Of a stretch of 64,000 nt of DNA, positions 17,514 to 25,222 are shown piece by piece (the first letter of the stretch is position 1; every line of letters starts with the position of its first letter). Source of the stretch: CAUZFZ01 sp963579025 (GTDB lineage: Bacteria; Planctomycetota; Planctomycetia; Planctomycetales; Planctomycetaceae); NCBI GenBank assembly GCA_963579025.1, contig CAUZFZ010000039.1, positions 1 through 64,000 on the forward strand. Reading direction: 5' to 3'. Under the pieces are notes generated by a model that made no database searches, was not told the origin of the DNA, and saw nothing but the letters and a program-made list of their open reading frames with translations. The position numbers and the translations under genes are program-made.

Positions 17514-19490
17514 GTGACCAACACTGACGACTCAAAACTGAAGCCCACGATTCGACATGACGGACCTGCTTCGCTGGTCACATTTCTGGTGGCACTTCCA
17601 CTATGTATGGGAATTGCCATCGCGTCGGGAGCGCCCGTTTCCGCCGGACTTCTATCGGGAATCGTAGGTGGACTGGTGGTCGGAGTTCTGGCCGGAGCGC
17701 CCCTGCAGGTCAGCGGTCCCGCCGCCGGACTGACCGTAATCGTGTACGGAATTGTGCAGCAACATGGTCTGGAAATGCTGGGGCCGGTCGTCCTCATGGC
17801 GGGCCTGATGCAGGTTGGCGCCGGTCTGCTTCGCTGGGGACAGTGGTTTCGTGCAGTGTCGCCCGCAGTGATTCGTGGCATGCTGGCTGGCATCGGCATA
17901 CTGATTCTGTCGAGTCAGTTTCACGTGATGGTCGACGATACGCCGCGCAGCGGTGGGCTGGCCAACCTTGCTTCAATTCCCGAAGCCGTGTGGAAAGGGC
18001 TGCCCTGGCCGGAAGCTCAAACGCGTGAACAGCGTAAGGCACGTCTGTCGATCCTGCAGTCACTCGGCGAGTTACATGAAGAGCAGGTACAGATTCGCGA
18101 ACTGGCAGCCGAACGCGTTCCGCACACTCTTCCGGACCATGATCCATCCACCGACATGATCAACCTCACGATGTTGATTTCGCGGCAGGAACGAGTGCTC
18201 GCCAGATTCCAGCAGCAGGAAACTGCGGCGAGTAATCTTGAGTTTCAACGAGGGCATAACCAGCGATCACGAGAAGCCGCCCTGGCTGCAACATCGACGG
18301 CGTTGTTGACTGCACTGGATGATCTGCAAACGTCAGACGTGGCAGACATACGTGACTCACAACTGCGAGCTGAGGAGACCCTGCATGGCGTACTGATTGA
18401 ATTTCACAATCATGACTGGGCCGCAAAGATCGGCCTGCTGACCATTCTGATTCTTGTCGCATGGCAGATGATCCCATCACGGAAGATTCGAGTCGTCCCG
18501 GGTGCACTGATTGCTGTCGTCGTCACGACACTTCTGGGCTGGCTGCTGGTTCTTCCGGTTAATTACGTGGAAGTCCCGCAAAACCTGTTCGACGAAATCC
18601 ACTTCCCGTCATGGGCAGTCATGAGGGAAGCGCCATGGAAAGAGCTCGTGCAGGCAGCCATGTTCATGGCCGTGGTCGCCAGCGCCGAAACGCTGCTGTG
18701 TGCATCAGCCGTCGATCGTCTGCATGACGGCCCGCGGACGAATTACGACCGTGAGCTGTTCGCCCAGGGCATTGGCAACACGATCTGCGGCTGCCTGGGA
18801 GCGCTCCCTTTGACGGGAGTCATCGTGCGCAGTTCTGCGAACATCGAAGCCGGAGGAAAAACACGAGCTTCCGCGATCGTGCACGGACTCTGGCTGCTGC
18901 TCTTCGTTGCGCTTCTCAGCACGCTGCTGCGGATGATTCCGACGTCCTGCCTGGCCGCCGTCCTGGTTTATACCGGCTACAAGCTGATTAACCCGAAGTC
19001 GATCAGAGAGTTGAGCAAACAGGGTCGTGGAGAACTTGTGACCTACCTGATCACGGTTGTTCTAATCGTGTCGGTCGATCTGCTGACCGGTGTCATCGCC
19101 GGTATCATCGCTGCGGCCGTTCGCCTCCTGCACAAGTTCTCGCACCTGGAAACGGATCTGTTGGTCGAGCAGGAACAACGGAAGGCGACACTGACTCTGC
19201 GCGGGGCGGCGACGTTTCTGAGACTTCCTGTCCTGGCGAATGAACTCGAAAACGTCCCCCGTGGGTTTGAATTGCATGTCGATTTCGAGGATCTGCTTCA
19301 CATCGACCACGCGTGTTTTGACCTGCTGATGAACTGGTCACAACAGCACGAAAGGACCGGGGGTCACATGCTGGTCGACTGGCATTCGTTGCACGCGAGC
19401 CACGGAGTAGTGCGAACGGGAAACGGGAAGCACGCGACCGATTCAGCCCCAAAAGTGACGACGGCTGGTCAGGCGAGTGATCACGCGTGA
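17514..19490 (+). CDS. SulP-family anion (bicarbonate) transporter with large helical insertion
   Basis: The protein has 658 residues and a GTG start at 17514. The SulP/SLC26 core is clear: LVTFLVALPLCMGIAIASGA, LQVSGPAAGLTVIVYGIV, then after the insertion AETLLCASAVDRL, GNTICGCLGALPLTGVIVRS and a degenerate C-terminal STAS region (HVDFEDLLHIDHACFDLL, about 590-620). Residues ~160-295 form a hydrophilic, Glu/Gln/Arg-rich, probably coiled-coil loop; the neighbouring SulP protein has only ~30 residues there. Placement directly behind a carbonic anhydrase gene supports bicarbonate as substrate, though sulfate is possible. Its 3' end overlaps the convergent SulP-PII gene by 10 bp. Confidence 0.9.
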   Translation: MTNTDDSKLKPTIRHDGPASLVTFLVALPLCMGIAIASGAPVSAGLLSGIVGGLVVGVLAGAPLQVSGPAAGLTVIVYGIVQQHGLEMLGPVVLMAGLMQVGAGLLRWGQWFRAVSPAVIRGMLAGIGILILSSQFHVMVDDTPRSGGLANLASIPEAVWKGLPWPEAQTREQRKARLSILQSLGELHEEQVQIRELAAERVPHTLPDHDPSTDMINLTMLISRQERVLARFQQQETAASNLEFQRGHNQRSREAALAATSTALLTALDDLQTSDVADIRDSQLRAEETLHGVLIEFHNHDWAAKIGLLTILILVAWQMIPSRKIRVVPGALIAVVVTTLLGWLLVLPVNYVEVPQNLFDEIHFPSWAVMREAPWKELVQAAMFMAVVASAETLLCASAVDRLHDGPRTNYDRELFAQGIGNTICGCLGALPLTGVIVRSSANIEAGGKTRASAIVHGLWLLLFVALLSTLLRMIPTSCLAAVLVYTGYKLINPKSIRELSKQGRGELVTYLITVVLIVSVDLLTGVIAGIIAAAVRLLHKFSHLETDLLVEQEQRKATLTLRGAATFLRLPVLANELENVPRGFELHVDFEDLLHIDHACFDLLMNWSQQHERTGGHMLVDWHSLHASHGVVRTGNGKHATDSAPKVTTAGQASDHA

Positions 19491-21472
19491 CTGGGCTCGG
19501 TTTCATGGGCAACTGGTGTGAAATGACCCACGCGGACGACGTCGATTGTTTCTACACACGCGGTCACGTGATGTTCGGGCAGAATGTCGCGCCGCAGGAA
19601 ATCGATGATCGCGTTGCAAATGTCCTCCGGCACAATGACCTCGATACGGACGTACGTGTCATCGTCGTCAACGCAACCGGCCATGATGTGCCGTCGACCA
19701 GCCCCGGCACAGGAGATCACGGAATAGCCGGTGGCTCCGCAGTCGACGAACGCATCCAGCAACCAGAGTTTTAGTGACTGATTTGCAGTAACAGTGAGCC
19801 GGCGGGCCGACGCCAGACCCCGTTTGCGGGCCGCTTGTGAGTTGTCCGAGAGCGGTTGAAGTGATTCGAGCCCGCGAATCTCGAAACGCAGACCTTCCTG
19901 CTCGAAGTCACGCTGCATTTCTTCCAGCTTGCCCATCACGCTGTGATCGACAAGCTGCGCGCCGGACAGATCGATCACCAGATTCCTTCGCTGGACCAGC
20001 CCGACATCTTCGATCTGTCGACGAAATGGAATCCAGTTACTGAACACCGCTGACTGCTGGGCAATGATCACACTGGTGTCTGCAGAAACTTCCTGTACCT
20101 CGAGATACGGTTTGAACAGAGACTTCAAGGGAACGCCATTGGCCACGTGAATGATCATCTTCAGCAGAATTCCGGCCGCGACGCCCACCAGCAGATCCTC
20201 GACAAGAACGACGACCAGGGTCGTGACAAAAATCGCCAGTTGCTCTCGTCCAATGCGGTAGACGTGAATGAACTCGGTGGGGTGAGCAAGCCGGTACCCG
20301 GTGTAGACGAGCATCGCGGCGAGTGCCGCCAGCGGAATGCGATGCAGGACTGTCGGGATCAGCGCAACGCACAACAGTAGAAACACGCCGTGCCACATGT
20401 CCGCAAAACGAGTGCGGGCTCCGTTGTCGATGTTGGCTTTGGATCGAACGATTTCCGAGATCATCGGCAGACCGCCAACGAACGCAGCACACAGGTTGCC
20501 CACGCCGACTGCGATGATGTCACGGTCCATATTCGTCTTGCGTTTCCACGGGTCGAGCAGATCGACCGCCTTAGCGCTCAACAACGACTCCAGGCTGCCG
20601 ATGACGAAGAACATCATCACCCACTTCCACGCGACTGGCTGTGCCAGCACGGAGAAGTCTGGAAACGTGACGTCATTAAACGTGCCGAACACCCGGTCGG
20701 GCATGTCGACGAGATACTGCTCGCTGAGCTGATACTCGTGCCCGTGAAGTGGATAGGAGTGTTCGTGCAGCAGGTCGAAACCCATTCCCATTGGTACTGC
20801 GACCAGCAGCACAACCATGGGAGCAGGGATCAATTTGAGTGGAGGCAGCTTTCTGCTGATGAACGGCCAGAAAAACATGATCAGCAGACTGACAACGCCG
20901 ATTGCCGCAATCGCCGGGTTCGCTTCGAGGAGGTAATGCGGAATCTCCTGAACCATCTTCAACGGATCGGCACTGGGTGCGCGACCGGTCGTTTCGTCAA
21001 TCACTCCCAGCGCGTAGGGGATCTGCTTAACAACAATGATCATGCCAATCGCCGCCAGCATTCCATGCACGGCAGAAATGGGAAAGAACTCGCCGAGAAT
21101 GCCGGCTCGAAACATGCCAAACAGAATTTGCAGGACAGCAGCGGCGACGCCAACAGCCAGGGCCGCCTTGTATGCGTCCGCGTTTCCCGGTCCACCAAAC
21201 TCGTTAATGCACCCCAGGGCGATCACGATCAGTCCCGCAGCCGGGCCTTTGATCGTCAGTTCGCTGTTGCTCAGAAACGTTGCCAGGATTGATCCGATAA
21301 TCGCCGTAAAGATCCCGGCGATCGGTGGATAGCCGCACGCTACCGAGATGCCCAGGCACAGCGGCAGGGCGATCAGAAAAACCAGAAACCCCGAGATGAG
21401 ATCCTGTTTGAGATACTTCGTGAAGCCGGGCAGATCGCCGCGGGGAACTTCGTTGACTGGTGTTGGAGTCAT
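19481..21472 (-). CDS. SulP-family anion (bicarbonate) transporter with STAS and PII-like domains
   Basis: The protein has 663 residues. An N-terminal SulP core (SGFLVFLIALPLCLGISVAC, LTIKGPAAGLIVIALGCINE, ESLLSAKAVDLLDPWKRKTN, GGLPMISEIVRSKANI) is followed by a STAS domain with NLVIDLSGAQLVDHSVMGKL (about 445-550). A C-terminal domain (about 556-650) has RRLTVTANQ, FVDCGATGYSVISCAGAGRR and YVRIEVIVPEDICNAIIDF. The last resembles PII-type signal proteins, particularly the SbtB-like group that regulates bicarbonate uptake by binding adenine nucleotides. The likely role is regulated Na+ (or H+)/bicarbonate symport. Its ATG overlaps the stop of the upstream NuoM-like gene (ATGA at 21472-21469), so the two are translationally coupled. 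Confidence 0.88.
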   Translation of the reverse strand: MTPTPVNEVPRGDLPGFTKYLKQDLISGFLVFLIALPLCLGISVACGYPPIAGIFTAIIGSILATFLSNSELTIKGPAAGLIVIALGCINEFGGPGNADAYKAALAVGVAAAVLQILFGMFRAGILGEFFPISAVHGMLAAIGMIIVVKQIPYALGVIDETTGRAPSADPLKMVQEIPHYLLEANPAIAAIGVVSLLIMFFWPFISRKLPPLKLIPAPMVVLLVAVPMGMGFDLLHEHSYPLHGHEYQLSEQYLVDMPDRVFGTFNDVTFPDFSVLAQPVAWKWVMMFFVIGSLESLLSAKAVDLLDPWKRKTNMDRDIIAVGVGNLCAAFVGGLPMISEIVRSKANIDNGARTRFADMWHGVFLLLCVALIPTVLHRIPLAALAAMLVYTGYRLAHPTEFIHVYRIGREQLAIFVTTLVVVLVEDLLVGVAAGILLKMIIHVANGVPLKSLFKPYLEVQEVSADTSVIIAQQSAVFSNWIPFRRQIEDVGLVQRRNLVIDLSGAQLVDHSVMGKLEEMQRDFEQEGLRFEIRGLESLQPLSDNSQAARKRGLASARRLTVTANQSLKLWLLDAFVDCGATGYSVISCAGAGRRHIMAGCVDDDDTYVRIEVIVPEDICNAIIDFLRRDILPEHHVTACVETIDVVRVGHFTPVAHETEPSHA

Positions 21473-22935
21473 TCGTGCGATTCCGAAAGAACGACGCTGT
21501 CAGAGTCGTCAGTTAAAGGAGTGTTGGTGGCTGGACTGAAATTCGCGGCTGGTGGATGGCGGTGTCTGATGAGTTCGATGGCGGCGTGGTAGCGCGACGC
21601 AACTCCTGGTTGCGGCCAGAGTCCGCCACCCAGAATCAGGACCGCCAGAATCAGCACGGCCACACGTTCAGACGGACGGGCTCGCAACGAGATGGACGCC
21701 ACATGCCGCGTCCCGGTGAAGATGCGGAAGTACGCGTGCATGATCGCAATGCCATTCAAAGCAGCGGCAACGACGACGGCGGTTCCGATCAGCGGATAGA
21801 TGCCGACGGCGCCTTCAATCAGTAATTCGGTTCCAATGAAACCGACTGTTCCAGGGAAGCCGATTGATGAGAGCCCCGTCAGCAGGAACAACGACGCAAG
21901 CGTCGGCGTGTGTTGGTACAGCCCGTGATACTCCGACAACGTCAGCGTTCCGGTGCGAGCTTCGATGCTGCGTAGTGTCAGGCCGAATCCACCGAGTGAC
22001 AGACCCACCGAAAGCCACACGCACAAAGCTCCGGTCAATCCAATCGGTGTGACCAGTTCCATGCCAACCAGCACCAGTGACGAGTGACTCAGGAACAGGT
22101 AGCAGAAGAAACGTCGGGCTTCGGTCTGAACGAGTGCCATTCCGGCGGCGTACACGGCCGTAATCAGCGAGACCACCGCAATGCTCTGTAATGCCCAGTC
22201 CGGAGCGACGGGAAGGACCAGTCGCATGATGGTGTAGGCCCCCGCCATGGGCGCCACGAACAGGAGTGCCGTACCGAAGGTCGCTTTCTCAAACAGGTCG
22301 GTCATCCAGCAATGGACTGGCACAATGCCGCTGCGCAGGAGAGCTGCCGCGGTGAGCAACGCCCCGGGAAGCAGTCCCAGCGGCTGATCCCGGTTCGTCG
22401 TGTCGACCAGCGACCAACCTGCAACCAGCATCAACACGAACAGCCCCATATGCACCACATACACACGAGCACATCGGCCCCGCGCCCGTAACTCAATCCA
22501 GGGCGGAATCGTCGCCAGCGAGAGCAGAGTGATCAGCACCCACGGATCGCGACAGCTCAATGTCGCCAGCAGCAATGCCTGGGAGACCAGTGCCCAGCCG
22601 AATGAAAATCGATTGACCTTTGTTCGCAGGGTCGACATGACCGTCATCAGGTAGAGGAGGGCAGCCAGTGGGAGCAGCGGCGCACTCAACTCATCGATCA
22701 CAAAGACATCCCGATGAAATACCAGCTCGATGACATCCCAGTGGTCATGGGCCTCGAACGTATGCAGCGATTGGAAGTCCAGCCACTCGCCGATTGCGCA
22801 GGCCAGTGTGAGGACGCACACAACCAGACACCGGGCGCGTGCTGCATTCGGATTCCGCGTCAGACCAGTGACGAGCGCACCAATCAAAGGGATGACGATC
22901 GCCAGTTCGATCCACGGAAGATGAAGTTCAGGCAT
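21469..22935 (-). CDS. NuoM/NuoL-like antiporter subunit of the dab locus
   Basis: This 488-residue, multi-helix protein belongs to the proton-translocating complex I/Mrp antiporter family (PF00361-type). Landmarks are MPELHLPWIELAIVIPLIGA at the N-terminus, LLRSGIVPVHCWMTDLFEKATFG in the place of the 'GK..VPFH.WLP.A' helix, QTEARRFFCYLFLSHSSLVLVG and GLSSIGFPGTVGFIGTELLI. In my alignment the conserved channel Lys of the first motif is replaced (Arg), so proton handling may differ. Its stop overlaps the SulP-PII start (ATGA). DabA/DabB lie upstream on the same strand, but an opposite-strand gene pair separates them. It is probably a membrane partner in bicarbonate/CO2 uptake. Confidence 0.8.
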   Translation of the reverse strand: MPELHLPWIELAIVIPLIGALVTGLTRNPNAARARCLVVCVLTLACAIGEWLDFQSLHTFEAHDHWDVIELVFHRDVFVIDELSAPLLPLAALLYLMTVMSTLRTKVNRFSFGWALVSQALLLATLSCRDPWVLITLLSLATIPPWIELRARGRCARVYVVHMGLFVLMLVAGWSLVDTTNRDQPLGLLPGALLTAAALLRSGIVPVHCWMTDLFEKATFGTALLFVAPMAGAYTIMRLVLPVAPDWALQSIAVVSLITAVYAAGMALVQTEARRFFCYLFLSHSSLVLVGMELVTPIGLTGALCVWLSVGLSLGGFGLTLRSIEARTGTLTLSEYHGLYQHTPTLASLFLLTGLSSIGFPGTVGFIGTELLIEGAVGIYPLIGTAVVVAAALNGIAIMHAYFRIFTGTRHVASISLRARPSERVAVLILAVLILGGGLWPQPGVASRYHAAIELIRHRHPPAANFSPATNTPLTDDSDSVVLSESHE

Positions 22936-23029
22936 CAGTCGACCCTCGCTTCATCACGACCGCCAATGACTTCACTGCAATACTGGTGTATTATCGAGCC
23001 TGTCTTGTGATGCGGTATGAGGTAACCAG

Positions 23030-23389
23030 ATGCAGCAAACGGTGACTCTCTCGATTCCCGACAGCCTGGCCGAATCGGCTGAAGCCGAGGCTCAACGCAC
23101 GTCGCAAACCGTCGAAGCGGTTCTCCTGTCATGGCTGAACCGGGCGGGAAACGACGATCTGAATACACTGTCCGACGATGACCTTCTGGTGGTTTGTGCA
23201 AGCCGACTGGAGGCTGCACAGCAAGGCGACTTAAGCGACTTGCTGGAACGCAATCGCGAAGGACTGCTCGACGCGTCGTCGCGGGAACGTTTGCAGGGAC
23301 TGATGGCCGAGTACCAGCGAGGGACGCTTCGCAAGGCTCAAGCACTGAAGATCGCCGTTGGCCGCGGCTTGAAGTCGGGACTGAATTGA
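23030..23389 (+). CDS. Small antitoxin-like partner of an HNH endonuclease
   Basis: This 119-residue protein begins MQQTVTLSIPDSLAESAEAE, a short strand plus helix typical of ribbon-helix-helix DNA-binding N-termini, followed by a helical, charged body (DDLNTLSDDDLLVV, SDLLERNREGLLDASSRERL). Its stop is separated from the HNH gene's ATG by one nucleotide, so the two form a tight pair. An antitoxin or regulatory role is inferred from the arrangement only. The pair points rightward, against the dab genes on both sides. Confidence 0.65.
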   Translation: MQQTVTLSIPDSLAESAEAEAQRTSQTVEAVLLSWLNRAGNDDLNTLSDDDLLVVCASRLEAAQQGDLSDLLERNREGLLDASSRERLQGLMAEYQRGTLRKAQALKIAVGRGLKSGLN

Positions 23390-23390
23390 A

Positions 23391-23822
23391 ATGGCCCGCA
23401 AGCGGCTGAGTGCCGCGACGGCTGAACGAATTCGCGAGCTGGCGAAGAATCGTTGCGGGTACTGCCTGAGTCCGCAGCACCTCGTACATGCATCGCTGGA
23501 GATCGAACATCTTCAGCCAGTCTCGCAAGGCGGTTCTGACGCCGACGAGAATCTCTGGCTGAGTTGCCCGCTTTGTAATGGTCACAAGAGCGACAAGACG
23601 ACTGGCATCGATCCACACACAGGTCGGGAACAACCGCTGTTCAATCCGAGGTTGCAGAACTGGAGCGAGCATTTTCGCTGGACGGATGACGGACTCCGGA
23701 TCGCTGGACGGACTCCGATTGGCCGAACAACCGTTGCGACTCTGCGTCTGGACAGCGATCTGATAGCGATTGAAGTTCGCAGTTTCTGGGTGGCCGCCGG
23801 ATGGCATCCACCTGAGTCGTAA
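23391..23822 (+). CDS. HNH endonuclease domain protein
   Basis: This 143-residue protein has the HNH fold: NRCGYC and CPLCNGHK provide two Cys pairs of a zinc ribbon, and LEIEHLQPVSQGGSDADENLWL contains the catalytic His of the beta-beta-alpha-metal core. It is short, with a C-terminal extension (RTPIGRTTVATLRLDSDLIAI). It could be a nuclease toxin, a mobile-element nuclease or a host DNA-processing enzyme. It is encoded one base after its small partner and ends 8 bp from the convergent dabB stop codon. Confidence 0.88.
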   Translation: MARKRLSAATAERIRELAKNRCGYCLSPQHLVHASLEIEHLQPVSQGGSDADENLWLSCPLCNGHKSDKTTGIDPHTGREQPLFNPRLQNWSEHFRWTDDGLRIAGRTPIGRTTVATLRLDSDLIAIEVRSFWVAAGWHPPES

Positions 23823-23830
23823 TTGTGACA

Positions 23831-25222
23831 TCAGCCCAGTTCCTCCAGTTTTTCGTCCTGATGAGGAACCTGGTCGGGTTCGCGGGTTTCCGTGCCGGAG
23901 AGCCAGGCTGTCCAGCGGCGTTCCATTCCGTCACACCAGTGAAACAGCCGGACGAATGGGCGGACGATGTATTCGTCCAGAATCGCGTCGAGGTACCCAC
24001 GTTCCAACGCGAAGCGGAACAATCGGACTCGACCGCGTTCGGGGGTGATTCGTTCCCAGAACGACGCCGCCTGCGGCAGATGAGAGCCGATCGCATTTTC
24101 CAGCGTGTGATAATCGTGCAGCAGCGTGGGAGCGCGCAGCAGTTGCAATGTTCTCAGACACGCATGCCCGATGATGTGGATCAGCGCGATGTATCGCAGT
24201 CCACAACCGATCTCCACAACGATGATGCTTACCTGCGTCAGAGATGCGAAGGCGAGCGCGCTCTTGATGTCCGTCTGCACGCGGGCCACGAGTGCTCCAA
24301 ATATGGCGGAGACAGCACCGAGAGCGACGACAGCAATCGTCAGCGGTAAGGAGACCTCCAGAATCGGACTGACTCGCAGTAGTAGAAACGCTCCCAGGTG
24401 CACGGACAGCGAACCGTAGAACACAGCGCTTGATGGCGTTGGCCCTTCCATGGCTCGCGGCAACCATCCCGAGAACGGCACCAGTGCTGATTTTCCCGCG
24501 GCCGCCACCAGCAGTAGCAGCCCGACGAACAACGCATGCGATTCCGAAATGGTCGCCTGACCTTCCGGCCATGGCCCCGTGCCCATCAGACCTTCGAAGT
24601 CGCCGGCTCCGGTCAGGTGGTGCAGTGCCAGGGCCGCGAGCAGGAACGCCGCATCGGCAATGCGGTACACGCTCCAGACACGTTGACCATTCCGTACGGG
24701 GTTTGGCCGTTCGTGAAAAAACGCGACCAGCAGCGCGGACGACAGGCCAACCAGTTCCCAGCCTAGAAAGAGTGTCTCGATGGTGCCGGCCAGCGACGAC
24801 ACGATCATGCCGAGCAGAAACAAGGCGTAGAACAGGAAGAAACGCCTGTAACCTGGCTCGCGATGTAGATAGCGGCTGCCGAAGGCTCCGATCGTTCCAC
24901 ACAACACGAATGTCAGAATGGCGAACGGCACGGACAGTCGGTCGAACACGAATTTGAGGTGAAAGTGAAAGTGCTGTTGGGGAATGACGACCCAGTTTCC
25001 GAACTCAATCGGAACGTGGCGCAAACCGGTGAACAGCATCATGCCCAGGACGCCGATTGCTCCGAACAGGCCCAGCACCACGGCGGCTTCCGTGCAGCGA
25101 GCCATCGACCGTTCGCCCAGCGGCCAGCCAGACAGCGAGGTCAGGCCGAACACAAGCAGCAGCAGCGACGGACTGGCCACCACGAGAACGCCCAGCATGT
25201 AGAAGATCACATCCGTCGTCAT
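23831..25222 (-). CDS. dabB: DabB: NuoL-like membrane subunit of DAB inorganic-carbon transporter
   Basis: This 463-residue protein belongs to the NuoL/MrpA antiporter family. It shows FLGWELVGLSSALLVAF, AAAGKSALVPFSGWLPRAMEGPTPSSA (with the conserved Lys and channel segment) and QTDIKSALAFASLTQ. In DAB systems DabB is thought to couple cation flow to vectorial CO2 hydration by DabA. The ATG at 25222 overlaps the dabA stop codon (ATGA), which argues strongly for this start over the longer open frame to 25543, part of which is dabA in another frame. At 463 residues it is a little shorter than many DabB proteins. The gene directly follows dabA in the transcript. Confidence 0.88.
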   Translation of the reverse strand: MTTDVIFYMLGVLVVASPSLLLLVFGLTSLSGWPLGERSMARCTEAAVVLGLFGAIGVLGMMLFTGLRHVPIEFGNWVVIPQQHFHFHLKFVFDRLSVPFAILTFVLCGTIGAFGSRYLHREPGYRRFFLFYALFLLGMIVSSLAGTIETLFLGWELVGLSSALLVAFFHERPNPVRNGQRVWSVYRIADAAFLLAALALHHLTGAGDFEGLMGTGPWPEGQATISESHALFVGLLLLVAAAGKSALVPFSGWLPRAMEGPTPSSAVFYGSLSVHLGAFLLLRVSPILEVSLPLTIAVVALGAVSAIFGALVARVQTDIKSALAFASLTQVSIIVVEIGCGLRYIALIHIIGHACLRTLQLLRAPTLLHDYHTLENAIGSHLPQAASFWERITPERGRVRLFRFALERGYLDAILDEYIVRPFVRLFHWCDGMERRWTAWLSGTETREPDQVPHQDEKLEELG

